Shown here: positions 53,487 through 63,288 of the stretch, piece after piece
Layout of the letters: every line of letters starts with the position of its first letter
Numbering within the stretch: position 1 is the first letter of the stretch
The notes under the pieces: model-generated
What the model saw: the letters and a program-made list of their open reading frames with translations, nothing else
Databases searched by the model: none
What the model was told of the DNA's origin: nothing
Position numbers and translations under genes: made by a program
From: Bacteroides oleiciplenus YIT 12058
GTDB taxonomy: Bacteria; Bacteroidota; Bacteroidia; Bacteroidales; Bacteroidaceae
Direction: 5' to 3'
Assembly (NCBI RefSeq): GCF_000315485.1
Contig: NZ_JH992943.1
Location: 667,896 to 731,895 of the forward strand
Length of the DNA: 64,000 nt

Positions 53487-55043
53487 TTATTGCGGAATAT
53501 TAATTTCGATCTCCGTTCCCTTGCCTATCTGGCTAGTCAACGAAATATCTCCGTGATGCGCCTCCACCAGCAACTTCACATAACTCAATCCCAATCCGAT
53601 GCCCGGCAATGAGCGGTCGGGAAAATTGCTGCCACGATAGAACTTATCAAATACACGGGTTTGCTCGGAAGCCGGAATGCCGATGCCATTATCGGATACG
53701 CGAATTGTCAGTTGATGATCGTGCAACAGGCAATCCACAGCTATGCGGACGGACGTATCGGAATACTTCACGGCATTCTCTATCAGGTTACTGATGATAT
53801 TGGAAACATGTACCGGGTCTGCCGTCACAAGGGTTTCTTCACTGAAATGGGTTTCAATAGAAACGTCTTTGCCTTCGGGCACATGGTAGAGGCGGATAAG
53901 TTTCTTCAGGGTTTCCTTGATATTAAATGTACGAATAGACAATTGTGTATGTTCATCATCGGCACGCGTCATGTCGCGCAACTTCGAGAGATAAGCCGAA
54001 AGGTTATCCAGTTCGGACATCGAATCATGGATTACTTCATCCATCGCTTTCTCATCCGTGCGCAAAGACTTGTCATTGAGGAAAGCAACGCACATCTTCA
54101 GAGCCTGCACCGGTCGTTTCAGTTCATGTATCATGGTGTTCACAAAACTTTTCCGGAGTTCGTCTATACGGCGTTGTTTCAAGATGGTTTTTATCTGAAA
54201 CAGCAGGCAGACCCCCAACAAGAATATCAGACAAAGGCTGCCCAGAAGTTGCCAACCCATACGCACCAACACAGCATGTGCCGATATCTCGACTTTAGCT
54301 ACAACAAACTGATGCTTCAAGGGATTATAAGGATAGCTCACTTCAACATATGGATTCAGCAATGTGCCCTCCCGCCTCATCACCGGATCCCACTGGAAGC
54401 TGGTATCTCTGGAAACTTTCAATCTCGTAGTAAATAAATGGGAGTCCAAACGCAAGGCAAGCAAAGAGTCAAATTGCTGCAACACAAAAGGCGCATCCAA
54501 CTCCAGCTTATAAAGATTGATAATGGAGTTCAGGTTGGGAACAGCCTTATCAGGCATGGCAATCCGGAACGAATCCAGAAAAAGCACTCTCTCCTGGGGT
54601 ATCAGGCTATCCAGTTTAGCCCATGTCTTCTTTTTAATTGCATTCCCTTTGATGGAATCAGCCTTGTGCGCATCGGCAGAATCATTTTGATGTATGGTGA
54701 TGCTTTCAATATCCACATATTTGGCATCCGCATTATCCAGATTTCTTCCTTTCAGTGCACCAAGTATCAGTTCATTGATGGTAGTCATACCTTCCATATC
54801 CGTATACGTATTCAGATTATAGAAGAACATATTTGCCTTGTTGAATACCTTTTTAGGTTGCGGGGCGCGGATGGAATCATATTGCCCTGCTGTCTGCAAA
54901 ATGCTGTTATAGATGTCATCAATCTGCTCGTCATTCATATACTGATACTGGTTGCGCAACCAATAAAGTTGTCCGCCTGTGATAAGTAGCATCGCTACGA
55001 TAGAAAGCATCCATACTATCTTAATCCGTCGTTCCATAATCAT
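53487..55043 (-). CDS. Membrane sensor histidine kinase
   Basis: 518 residues. Two membrane helices (WMLSIVAMLLITGGQLYWL and LLGSLCLIFLLGVCLLFQI) bound a periplasmic sensor domain of about 230 residues. The HisKA box has His306 in NTMIHELKRPVQ. The ATPase domain has the N box (ISNLIENAVKYS), the G1 box (VSDNGIGIP), and GIGLGLSYVKLLVEAHHG. It signals to the regulator at 52755. Likely a two-gene operon from the promoter at 55064-55092. Confidence 0.94.
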   Translation of the reverse strand: MIMERRIKIVWMLSIVAMLLITGGQLYWLRNQYQYMNDEQIDDIYNSILQTAGQYDSIRAPQPKKVFNKANMFFYNLNTYTDMEGMTTINELILGALKGRNLDNADAKYVDIESITIHQNDSADAHKADSIKGNAIKKKTWAKLDSLIPQERVLFLDSFRIAMPDKAVPNLNSIINLYKLELDAPFVLQQFDSLLALRLDSHLFTTRLKVSRDTSFQWDPVMRREGTLLNPYVEVSYPYNPLKHQFVVAKVEISAHAVLVRMGWQLLGSLCLIFLLGVCLLFQIKTILKQRRIDELRKSFVNTMIHELKRPVQALKMCVAFLNDKSLRTDEKAMDEVIHDSMSELDNLSAYLSKLRDMTRADDEHTQLSIRTFNIKETLKKLIRLYHVPEGKDVSIETHFSEETLVTADPVHVSNIISNLIENAVKYSDTSVRIAVDCLLHDHQLTIRVSDNGIGIPASEQTRVFDKFYRGSNFPDRSLPGIGLGLSYVKLLVEAHHGDISLTSQIGKGTEIEINIPQ

Positions 55044-55063
55044 TTTCTTTTTTTTAGTACCGG

Positions 55064-55092
55064 CAAAGGTAAACGTTAGCCCGCAAATACAA
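55064..55092 (-). promoter_or_regulatory. Promoter for the two-component operon
   Basis: Minus strand: TTG (55092-55090), 18-nt spacer, TACCTTTG (55071-55064). The RNA would start only about 13 nt before the kinase ATG. Confidence 0.5.
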
Positions 55093-55169
55093 GTACACGC
55101 GAGGCAGATATTATCGGTAGCATAATATTTCAGTAATAACTTTCGACCTTTCCTGAAGCGAAAACCGCA

Positions 55170-55177
55170 TAGATTTG
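55170..55177 (+). promoter_or_regulatory. -7 box for the GLPGLI gene
   Basis: TAGATTTG (TAnnTTTG), giving a leader of about 45 nt. The -33 element is not clear, which would fit activator dependence. Confidence 0.4.
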
Positions 55178-55229
55178 CAGCATGAGAAATTGATACCAGA
55201 ATGTAGAACCCACAAAAAAGTAGAAACGT

Positions 55230-56099
55230 ATGAGTACAAAAATTATTTTCCTCAGTGTATGTCTCGCAGCATTATGCGCATCGCAGGCAAAGGCACAGAT
55301 TATTGTCTCTGATGGCACTAAAGTAGTGAACGATACCATCGGCGAAGCACAACTTCTTGTGCAATATGAAACGCGCTGCATCCCCAACACTGAGAAACCG
55401 GAAAAGGCGGTGGAAGAAACCATGATGCTGGAAGTCGGCAAGAATCTTTCCAAATTTTATAGCTATACCAAGTATGTGTGCGATTCTGTGCTGGCAGTGG
55501 ACTTTGCCAACAAGGCTTCGCAAGAGACCATCAATGAACACATGAAGCAATACGGAGGAAGCAAATTGAGTGAACGCACCTTCAAAGGGTATCCTGCAGG
55601 AAAAGTAACCACACTTGATGAAGTGGCAGGCATGACACGCCTCCGTTGTGAAGAGAATGAAGAACGTCCGCAATGGAAAATACTGGCTGAAAACGACAGC
55701 ATTCTCTCCTACCTCTGCGGGAGAGCCGAATGCCAGTTCAAAGGACGCACGTGGACAGCATGGTTTACGGCGGATATACCAGTCAGTGATGGCCCCTGGA
55801 AACTCTGCGGACTGCCGGGACTGATATTGAAAGCCGAAGATAGCGAGGGACATTATTCGTTTACTGCAACGGGAATGGAGCAATGCCACACGTACAAACC
55901 CATTCTCTTTGACGGAAAGAAGCATGAACCGATGAATCGCAAAGCGTACGATAAAGTGCACGAAAGATATTATGCCGATCCGGTAGGATTCATCACAGGA
56001 AGCATGCCTAATGTAACCGTTACCATACAAGACGAGCATGGCAATGCAACAAAGAACCCAAAGAATGTGCCTTATAATCCGCTGGAACGGGGGAAATAG
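55230..56099 (+). CDS. GLPGLI family protein
   Basis: 289 residues with a signal peptide (LCASQAKAQIIV). The name-giving motif is intact: GPWKLCGLPGLILKAEDSEG. Also typical are YETRCIPNTEKPE, VGKNLSKFYSY and GRTWTAWFTADIPVSDGP. Periplasmic or surface protein of Bacteroidetes with unknown function. It is usually encoded with a TonB-receptor-like barrel, as here. Confidence 0.92.
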   Translation: MSTKIIFLSVCLAALCASQAKAQIIVSDGTKVVNDTIGEAQLLVQYETRCIPNTEKPEKAVEETMMLEVGKNLSKFYSYTKYVCDSVLAVDFANKASQETINEHMKQYGGSKLSERTFKGYPAGKVTTLDEVAGMTRLRCEENEERPQWKILAENDSILSYLCGRAECQFKGRTWTAWFTADIPVSDGPWKLCGLPGLILKAEDSEGHYSFTATGMEQCHTYKPILFDGKKHEPMNRKAYDKVHERYYADPVGFITGSMPNVTVTIQDEHGNATKNPKNVPYNPLERGK

Positions 56100-56232
56100 T
56101 TATCTTATAAATCTCTATTATATAAATAAAGAATAATTCTCTTATCTCTTAAAGTTTCTGTTACCAACACCCGGGTGCTAGATATGCTGGCACACGGATG
56201 TAGGTAAGTATATCTTTCAATCACTTTAGTTT

Positions 56233-58773
56233 ATGAATAAAGTACTCCATATTATAAGTTTCCTGTTTTTTCTTTGTCTTTCCTACTCTATGCAAGCTCA
56301 AACGCTGAGTGGTATGGTAACAGACGCAGAAAGTAATCAACCGCTGGAGGCAGTCATGATCGGCGTAATGCGTGGAAATACAATGATAGACTATACACTG
56401 ACAGATGCAAAAGGATACTATAGCCTGACATGGAAACACAACGGCACATTGCAACTTAGCGCCTCCTTACTGGGCTACAAAAGAGAAGTACGGAACATCA
56501 ATGCCGCCGGAGCTCAGAACTTCAACCTGCAATCGGAAGCCATCGTATTGAAAGAAGTGCAGATACGTCCCGGACGCATCAATACGCGAAAAGATACTGT
56601 AAGATACGATTTGGCTCAATTCGCCTCATCCAAAGATGTGCATATCAAGGATGTACTGAAGAAACTTCCAGGTGTGGACGTAGATGAAAACGGACAGGTG
56701 AAGTACAAAGGAAAAGCCATAAACCACTACTTCGTAGAAGGAATGGACGTGACGGGCGGACGCTACAATCAGATCAATAACAATCTGGATGCAAAAGCAG
56801 TGAAGACGGCGGAAATCATGGAGAATTATCAATCAGTGAAAGCATTAAAAGGAAAGATTAACTCGGACGAAGTAGCCTTGAACCTGAAGCTGGACCCGAA
56901 AGCCCGCGATCAATGGATAGCAAACGCCACACTCGGTGCAGGATGGAGCGACGACAACAATAAGCCACTGTGGGAAGGCGTGCTAAATGCGCTACAACTG
57001 GGTAAAAGCAAGCAAAGCATCTATAATTATAAAACGAATAATAACGGTAAAGACCTCAGTACAGAGCAAATGGTATTGGCAGGAGATGCCTGGCAACAAA
57101 TCCCTCTTTCCACCTTCCTGTCCCAGCTGGGCATCAGTGCTCCACTGGACAAGAAGCGGTTACTCTTCAACAAGACACACATCCTGAACGGAAACCGGAT
57201 GTACAAATGGAACGACGACCGGAGCCTGCGGCTGCAAGCCGGATATACACACGATCTGATCCGTCAGCAACGCGGAAATACACAAATCTATTATCAACCG
57301 ACTGACACCGTACGAATTGATGAAACGTACCATTACCGACTGATAAGCGATGCAGCAAACCTGGAACTGCGCTATGAAGATAATAATAGTCGGAACTATA
57401 TATCCAACCGCTTCACCGTGGATGGAGAAATAAACCAAGGCCGTTCGGAAGAACTCCGGCAGACAATACGGACTTCGCAACTGAATGCAGGCAATTTCTT
57501 TAACCTCATCCAGAATAGGGAAAGCGGGACATGGGAGTTTCTTTCGGCTACGCGATATGCTTATCAGCCTACGTCACTCTTGCTTGAAAAAGGGAAAAGT
57601 AAGTTCGATCAACACAGCTTTTATATGGATAACAGTGCAGCTTATCTAAAGAAGTATAATGGTTTCACCCAACAATATAAGGTAGGAGTACAAGGAGAGT
57701 GGGCAGCAATGGAATATACCCCAGCAGCACAGCCCGCAGATTTCAACGCTTCCAACTTATCCCTATACCTCACTCCTTACTTCCAACTAAACCGTGGAAA
57801 ATGGTTATCAAGTCTTTCTCTACCTCTAAAAGCCCAGCGATACTTCTCGCAGCAACGTTCTTTCCTTTTCTTCAACCCTTCCTTGTACGCACGTTATCAG
57901 TTGGATTATCACTGGAAGTTTTCCTTTTATGGTAGTCTGAAACGCTCAGCAGGAGACATCACCGACCTATATCCCGGACTCTATCAAACCGATTACCGCA
58001 CCTGGCGAAACGGAAACGGTCTTTTCCCTACCAGTACTCAGCAAACCTACAACCTTTATGGAGAGTATAAAAACACCGTGCAAGAATTCTTCATCACCGC
58101 TTCATTGACCTACAGCCGCAGCAACCGAAATACGCTTCTCGAACAAAGCGTTTCAGAAGATGCCATCCTCTACAAGCGCCGCGAGCAGCCGAATCATACC
58201 GATAGCTGGACTCTCAGTAGCACTTTATCCAAAGGCATATATGACTGGCATCTAAAAACCTCCCTCACCATACTACTCAGCCGTAGCAATGGAGAGCAAC
58301 TCACCTCTCTGCCAGGAAGTGATGGCAATCCACAAAGCCTTCTGCAAATTTATCGCTACGATTACTTAAAAGCAGAGCCTAAACTAATTTGGTCCCCTAC
58401 TGAAATTTTTGAAGCGGAATACCATGCTACACTAGGTTATGGTGGCAGCAAAATAGGCAGTAATACCCGCCTCACTCCACTACTGGATTTTGTACAACGA
58501 TTACGACTTACGTTCAGCATCGGACAAGTAGATTTATGTCTCTCCGGTGAGCACTACCGGAATGACTTGGGTGGAGGAACACATCTAAATACTGTATTTG
58601 CAGATGCATCTCTTATATACAAAACGAAGAAATGGCGGTTTGAAGCCAACCTCAATAATCTGTTCAATAAGAAAAAATATGCTTATACCACCTATTCGGC
58701 TACGCAAAGCTATACTTCACGGCTAAACATACGTCCACGAGAGGTAATGGCAACGGTAAATTATCAATTCTAA
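56233..58773 (+). CDS. TonB-dependent-receptor-like outer-membrane barrel
   Basis: 846 residues. Signal peptide (FLCLSYSMQAQT), a CarboxypepD_reg-like domain (about 23-105: LSGMVTDAESNQPLEAVMIGV), then a short plug-like region (VHIKDVLKKLPGVDVDENGQ; NHYFVEGMDVTGGRYNQI) and a large beta-barrel ending in aromatic VMATVNYQF, typical for outer-membrane insertion. No TonB box was identified. It likely imports or exports a substrate with the GLPGLI protein encoded 133 nt upstream; substrate unknown. Confidence 0.88.
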   Translation: MNKVLHIISFLFFLCLSYSMQAQTLSGMVTDAESNQPLEAVMIGVMRGNTMIDYTLTDAKGYYSLTWKHNGTLQLSASLLGYKREVRNINAAGAQNFNLQSEAIVLKEVQIRPGRINTRKDTVRYDLAQFASSKDVHIKDVLKKLPGVDVDENGQVKYKGKAINHYFVEGMDVTGGRYNQINNNLDAKAVKTAEIMENYQSVKALKGKINSDEVALNLKLDPKARDQWIANATLGAGWSDDNNKPLWEGVLNALQLGKSKQSIYNYKTNNNGKDLSTEQMVLAGDAWQQIPLSTFLSQLGISAPLDKKRLLFNKTHILNGNRMYKWNDDRSLRLQAGYTHDLIRQQRGNTQIYYQPTDTVRIDETYHYRLISDAANLELRYEDNNSRNYISNRFTVDGEINQGRSEELRQTIRTSQLNAGNFFNLIQNRESGTWEFLSATRYAYQPTSLLLEKGKSKFDQHSFYMDNSAAYLKKYNGFTQQYKVGVQGEWAAMEYTPAAQPADFNASNLSLYLTPYFQLNRGKWLSSLSLPLKAQRYFSQQRSFLFFNPSLYARYQLDYHWKFSFYGSLKRSAGDITDLYPGLYQTDYRTWRNGNGLFPTSTQQTYNLYGEYKNTVQEFFITASLTYSRSNRNTLLEQSVSEDAILYKRREQPNHTDSWTLSSTLSKGIYDWHLKTSLTILLSRSNGEQLTSLPGSDGNPQSLLQIYRYDYLKAEPKLIWSPTEIFEAEYHATLGYGGSKIGSNTRLTPLLDFVQRLRLTFSIGQVDLCLSGEHYRNDLGGGTHLNTVFADASLIYKTKKWRFEANLNNLFNKKKYAYTTYSATQSYTSRLNIRPREVMATVNYQF

Positions 58774-58792
58774 AAAATAAATATAATAATCT

Positions 58793-59461
58793 CTACAACA
58801 CCATGACCGTGGAGTATATCAGTATTCCCACTATTGTCAGTCCACCTATTAATATAGGCGCATTGATATGCGGTACTTTTTTCATGGTTTTATAGCCGCT
58901 CACTTTCATGAAAATGCGATATACCAAATATGCTGCAATCAGACCTATAATTGCACCTGCCAGAAGGTCGCCCGGATAATGCACACCTAAATAAATACGC
59001 GAATAACAAGTAAGCAACGCCCAACCCATAATGAACACAGTGAGCCATCGCTTCCGGAAAAGGAACCAAACGAAGAATGCCAGTCCGAAGGTGTTGGCAG
59101 CATGGCAGGATGGAAAGCCGTAGCGACCACCACGGTATCCGTTTACAATATGTACTGCGTCGGAAATCGGATTTTCCAGATTGGCAGGACGAAGACGCTC
59201 CACATACGGACGTATCAATGTTGCTCCTGTTTGGTCGGCAATAGTAATGACGAGTGCCAGGGCAATCATGCAAAACAATGTCACTTTCCAATGGAAATTG
59301 CGCAGCATCACATACCAGATAGCAGCATACATAGGTACCCAAATCCATTTACCGCTAAAAGTACTCATGAAATAATCAAAGAACGGACTGTGCATCCGGT
59401 TGATAGAAAGAAATATATTGGTATCTATGTTGACTACCTCATTCAAAATTTCTGATATCAT
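58793..59461 (-). CDS. PAP2-family membrane phosphatase
   Basis: 222 residues, about six helices. The three PAP2 motifs are present: VERLRP (KxxxxxxRP-like), GFPSCHAANT (PSxH with Cys in place of Gly), and SRIYLGVHYPGDLL. Dephosphorylates lipid phosphates such as undecaprenyl pyrophosphate or phosphatidylglycerol phosphate, active site on the periplasmic side. Encoded 14 nt after the LTA-synthase-like gene, so the two may work together on lipid-linked head groups. Confidence 0.92.
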   Translation of the reverse strand: MISEILNEVVNIDTNIFLSINRMHSPFFDYFMSTFSGKWIWVPMYAAIWYVMLRNFHWKVTLFCMIALALVITIADQTGATLIRPYVERLRPANLENPISDAVHIVNGYRGGRYGFPSCHAANTFGLAFFVWFLFRKRWLTVFIMGWALLTCYSRIYLGVHYPGDLLAGAIIGLIAAYLVYRIFMKVSGYKTMKKVPHINAPILIGGLTIVGILIYSTVMVL

Positions 59462-59475
59462 AATTTTGCCTTATT

Positions 59476-61353
59476 TTATCGTTTTGCTATATCATCGTAT
59501 AATTTCTGCAGATAGGCCTTGCCCGGAAGAAGGTTCTTCCCTTTCGTACTACCCTCATCCAGTGCTACGGCATTGGCTTCACAGTTAAATATCAACTGAT
59601 TATCCGGTGTCACCATACCGAAAGCATCCGGAACTGCGAAGAAAGCAAAGTGGGGAGAAGCAGGATTAAGCATATCCTTACTGAACATAAATTCCTGATG
59701 GGGCAACGACAACTGCGCCAACAACGTAGCCGCAATATCGTGCTGGGAACCATAAATATCAATGCGCCTTGGCTTACTGATGGCACCGCCCACCAATAAC
59801 AAAGGTACCTGATAGCGGCTTATCGTCATATTATCCAAGTATTCGGGATACGCACCCACATGATCTGGTACCAGTACCATCACCGTGTTCTTCCATTGCG
59901 GTAATTCGCGGAAACGCTTCACAAAATCGCCTACACAACTATCCGTATAAGCAAAAGCGTTCAGACGGTCATTCGCCAAACGACGGTAAGGGACTTCAAA
60001 AGGCTCATGACTACTGGAAGTCTGCAATGTCCGAAAGAAAGGCCGGGCGTTATCTGTGGCAACACTATCTGTAGCCTCCGCTTTCAAGTCTTCCAGAAGA
60101 CGATTGAAAACAAGGTGGTCATGGGCTCCCCATTTGCTCAAACGCTCTGATACAGGAAAATCTTCATCGGAAACAATAGCATCAAAGCCTGAAGACATCA
60201 GGTAAGAGCGCATATTAGTAAAGTCAGCATCACCACCGTAATAGTATTTTGTTTGGTATCCGGCATTGCGCAAACTACCTGCAATAGCGGGAAGATTCTG
60301 TGTCTTGCGGGGATACTTCATGATACTTGTCGTAGGTTGTGCGGGATAGCCACTTAAAATAGCCACCAGACCACGGTCTGTACGGAAACTGTTGGCATAG
60401 AAGTTCGTAAAGAGTACTCCTCCTTTTGCCAGGCTATCCATTTGGATGGCAATATCCGGTTCACCACCCAAGGTGCTCATCAATCTGGAAGAAAAACTTT
60501 CCAGTATGACTAATATCACATTCGGACGTTCCGTCTTGAACAAAGCCGTACGCAAAGTATCTGGAATGGCGGCCGCGCTATCCAAAACCATCGGGTCTGC
60601 CAGTTTCTTCATTAGCTCATCCGCTTGCGCTGGTTCCATAAAGCGGTATTGTTTGCCGAAATCTTTTTGTTTTGAAAGAGACTCCATCAGGCTGAAAGCC
60701 GGATTAATAGCTGCATGGTTCAAGCGCAGGTTAGGACTGAAATAGACTTTACCCGTATTCATCGTAGAAACAGTGAAACCGCCACGGATTGGAATAAAAA
60801 GCAAGCCGGTAAGTAATAACATCACACCCGATACTGACAAACGGCGGTAAGGCAGTTTCATTCTCCTCCATATGCCTCTTTGTATCCAAAGAAAAATAAC
60901 ATATAGTAATGATGCATATAAAATCATGGCAACAATTCCACCCATCACCTGCCATATACTAATACTTGCCAGTGCATCTTTAGGAGAAGAGAAGAAATAA
61001 AAAAGCGGTGTAGCATCCAGACGGAAACCCCAATATTCATATAAGCCTAAATCAACAATGAAAATAACAGCAAGTAGAATAGAAATGAAGAGATAATAAC
61101 CGTTCCAAATGCGACGAAGTGTACTGGAAAGCGTCCAGGCGGAAGCGATGAAAAGTAATCCTGGAATAGCCGTTAAATATCCGGCAAGTGAGAGGTCGAG
61201 AGGCAAACCATTCCAGATAACCTGAAAAGTGTCTGTCCAAGAAGTATTTGCATACAAAGAACTGTAGTAAAGTATAAATAACGGTTTCTGCAGTATGAAG
61301 ATACAGACGAAGAGGATATACGTCTTTATCAACCCAATAAGCCTTTCTTTCAT
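59476..61353 (-). CDS. LTA-synthase-family sulfatase-fold membrane protein
   Basis: 625 residues. Five N-terminal membrane helices up to about residue 190, then a periplasmic sulfatase-like domain: NVILVILESFSSRLMSTLGG (metal Glu and nucleophile Ser/Thr region), YANSFRTDRGLVAILSG, KWGAHDHLVFN, and VLVPDHVGAYPEYL (Asp-His). In Gram-negative Bacteroidetes these enzymes transfer phospho-alcohol groups (glycerol- or ethanolamine-phosphate) from phospholipids to glycans. First gene of a pair with PAP2. Confidence 0.9.
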   Translation of the reverse strand: MKERLIGLIKTYILFVCIFILQKPLFILYYSSLYANTSWTDTFQVIWNGLPLDLSLAGYLTAIPGLLFIASAWTLSSTLRRIWNGYYLFISILLAVIFIVDLGLYEYWGFRLDATPLFYFFSSPKDALASISIWQVMGGIVAMILYASLLYVIFLWIQRGIWRRMKLPYRRLSVSGVMLLLTGLLFIPIRGGFTVSTMNTGKVYFSPNLRLNHAAINPAFSLMESLSKQKDFGKQYRFMEPAQADELMKKLADPMVLDSAAAIPDTLRTALFKTERPNVILVILESFSSRLMSTLGGEPDIAIQMDSLAKGGVLFTNFYANSFRTDRGLVAILSGYPAQPTTSIMKYPRKTQNLPAIAGSLRNAGYQTKYYYGGDADFTNMRSYLMSSGFDAIVSDEDFPVSERLSKWGAHDHLVFNRLLEDLKAEATDSVATDNARPFFRTLQTSSSHEPFEVPYRRLANDRLNAFAYTDSCVGDFVKRFRELPQWKNTVMVLVPDHVGAYPEYLDNMTISRYQVPLLLVGGAISKPRRIDIYGSQHDIAATLLAQLSLPHQEFMFSKDMLNPASPHFAFFAVPDAFGMVTPDNQLIFNCEANAVALDEGSTKGKNLLPGKAYLQKLYDDIAKR

Positions 61354-61386
61354 CAGCTTTTTCTCATTTTATATTCATATTGAGCA

Positions 61387-61419
61387 CAAAAATAGTTGTT
61401 TTATTCTATTTTTCGCCAA
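61387..61419 (-). promoter_or_regulatory. Promoter for the LTA-synthase-like gene
   Basis: Minus strand: TTG (61419-61417), 22-nt spacer, TATTTTTG (61394-61387). Ends 34 nt before the start codon. Confidence 0.5.
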
Positions 61420-61466
61420 TATTATTCAAGAAATCCGTGAAAGATAGGCTTATAGAGTATTTTTTA

Positions 61467-62123
61467 TTATCCGTTTACACGTTTATAGTCTTCGAGGAAC
61501 TTTTTCAGTCCGGAATCCGTCAACGGATGATTAAGTAGACCTTTAATAGCAGAAAGCGGGCAGGTTGCCACATCGGAGCCCACTTCAATACATTGCACGA
61601 TGTGTGCCGTGCTACGAATGGAAGCTGCAAGAACCTGGGTGGTATAACCATAGTAACGATACATTTCTACAATTTTACCTACCAGTGCGATACCATCTTC
61701 ACAAATGTCATCCAAACGTCCCACGAAGGGAGATACATAAGTAGCCCCTGCTTTAGCAGCCAATAATGCCTGTCCTACGGAAAAAACAAGTGTGCAGTTG
61801 GTACGAATACCTTTGGATGTGAAATATTTGATAGCCTTGATACCTTCGGCAATGCAGGGCACTTTTACTACAATATGAGGATTGAGCGCAGCAAGTTCTT
61901 CGCCTTCCTTAATCATGCCTTCATAATCCGTAGCGATCACCTCGGCACTGACGTCGCCTTGTACGATGTTACAGATTTCTACATAGTGTTTCCGCTGATT
62001 TTCGACTCCTTTGATACCTTCTTTCGCCATTAGCGAAGGATTGGTTGTCACTCCATCAAGAACGCCCATATCATAGGCTTCCCGAATCTGATCTAAATTT
62101 GCAGTGTCAATAAAAAACTTCAT
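61467..62123 (-). CDS. fsa: Fructose-6-phosphate aldolase / transaldolase-like protein
   Basis: 218 residues, the compact transaldolase subfamily. FFIDTANLDQIREA, GVTTNPSLMAKEG, IVVKVPC with Schiff-base Lys87, TNCTLVFSVGQALLAAKAGATYVSPFVGRLDD and ATCPLSAIKGLLNHPLTD are all conserved. Acts on fructose-6-phosphate/dihydroxyacetone or as a small transaldolase in sugar-phosphate metabolism. Monocistronic. Confidence 0.93.
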   Translation of the reverse strand: MKFFIDTANLDQIREAYDMGVLDGVTTNPSLMAKEGIKGVENQRKHYVEICNIVQGDVSAEVIATDYEGMIKEGEELAALNPHIVVKVPCIAEGIKAIKYFTSKGIRTNCTLVFSVGQALLAAKAGATYVSPFVGRLDDICEDGIALVGKIVEMYRYYGYTTQVLAASIRSTAHIVQCIEVGSDVATCPLSAIKGLLNHPLTDSGLKKFLEDYKRVNG

Positions 62124-62442
62124 GGCATAAACAGTTTTTTGTGATTAAAGTGATTGGGCTGCAATTCAAACAAATTGCAAGCATATAATATTAAGAACAG
62201 ATAGTCTAGTAAAATGTTTTCTGTTTATACAGTTTTATCCTGATAAAGAGGAAAAGGGCCCAATGGCGAAACCATTATTAGACACACACATGAAAATTAC
62301 TTCCCATTGGGCTTTCCTCATCCTATACGGAACCAGTTAGTAAATACACTTTGCCTGAAATCACTTCGGTACGTATTTTGCTTCCGCACAGCTTTTTCCG
62401 TTTCACAACGGAAAGAAATTATTATAATTATGGATTATGGAA
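62124..62442. other. Intergenic region without a gene
   Basis: 319 bp. It holds a weak hairpin (GCCCAATGG at 62258-62266 with CCATTGGGC at 62304-62312), a possible terminator for the downstream-facing electron-transfer operon, and a small TGCAATT/AATTGCA repeat (62160-62179) in the fsa leader. No ORF or RNA gene is recognised. Confidence 0.4.
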
Positions 62443-63288
62443 TCAATATTCAGGGGGAATATCATTCAACTGAGCTTTCGTAAACACAGGACCGTCTTTA
62501 CAGACGTACAACTTCCCTACATTACACCGACCGCACTTACCTACTCCACATTTCATCCGGTTCTCTAAAGTGGTGTAAATGTTTTCATCTCTGAAACCGA
62601 GCTTTTCCAGTACAGGAAAAGTAAATTTAATCATTACCGGAGGACCACACACCACAACAATCGTATTGGTGCTATCGGGTGCAACCTCCTCCAAAACAGA
62701 GGGCACGAAGCCCACCTGTCCTTTCCAGTCGGGAGTTTCTCCACCCGGATCGACCGTAGTAATCAAACGGACATCCGGACGATTATCCCATTCTTTCAGT
62801 TCTTCCTTATAGACTAAATCGCCTACGGACTTCGCTCCGTAGACAATGGTGATATCATTAAAGTTCTCACGTAAATCCAAGGCATTCCATATTACACACC
62901 GCATAGGGGGCAACGCGATTCCGCCCGCTACGAATAGCAGATTCTTTCCTTTCCACTCATCTATAGGGAAAGTATTGCCGAAAGGCCCTCGGAAGCCGAT
63001 AGTAGATCCTTCTTCCAGTCTGGACAGTCCCATAGTTACCCTTCCCGCTTCCCGGAAAGTACATTCTATATACCCTTTGCGCGTAGGGGAAGAAGCTATG
63101 CAGAACGTAGATTCCCCGTCGCCAAACGAAGAATATTCACCAAACTGTCCGGCCTTGAAGTGGAACTCTTCTCCTTCCTGCTCGTCCTTGAACTTCAACC
63201 GGAAAGTCTTAACTCCGGGAGCTTCGTTCGTTATTTTTTCAATTATCATCCTGTAAGGAAGATAAAGGGAATATTCCTGTCTATCCAT
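62443..63288 (-). CDS. FAD/NAD(P)-binding electron-transfer subunit (hydrogenase/sulfite-reductase gamma type)
   Basis: 281 residues. FNR-like fold: FKAGQFGEYSSFGDGESTFCIAS (flavin), LLFVAGGIALPPMRCVI and VVCGPPVMIKF (nucleotide). The C-terminal CGVGKCGRCNVGKLYVCKDGP is a [2Fe-2S] ligand set as in AsrB/HydG/dihydroorotate dehydrogenase B-subunits. It passes electrons between NAD(P)H and the partner iron-sulfur subunit, whose gene overlaps it by 8 nt. Confidence 0.88.
   Translation of the reverse strand: MDRQEYSLYLPYRMIIEKITNEAPGVKTFRLKFKDEQEGEEFHFKAGQFGEYSSFGDGESTFCIASSPTRKGYIECTFREAGRVTMGLSRLEEGSTIGFRGPFGNTFPIDEWKGKNLLFVAGGIALPPMRCVIWNALDLRENFNDITIVYGAKSVGDLVYKEELKEWDNRPDVRLITTVDPGGETPDWKGQVGFVPSVLEEVAPDSTNTIVVVCGPPVMIKFTFPVLEKLGFRDENIYTTLENRMKCGVGKCGRCNVGKLYVCKDGPVFTKAQLNDIPPEY

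Noticed and set aside
53661..54989. Two long + strand frames opposite the histidine kinase
   Set aside because: Fully antisense to a well-conserved kinase; no motif, signal or promoter of their own.
62258..62312. Hairpin upstream of fsa considered as a riboswitch
   Set aside because: Only a 9-bp stem with a 37-nt loop and no known riboswitch core; kept as a weak possible terminator in the intergenic entry.
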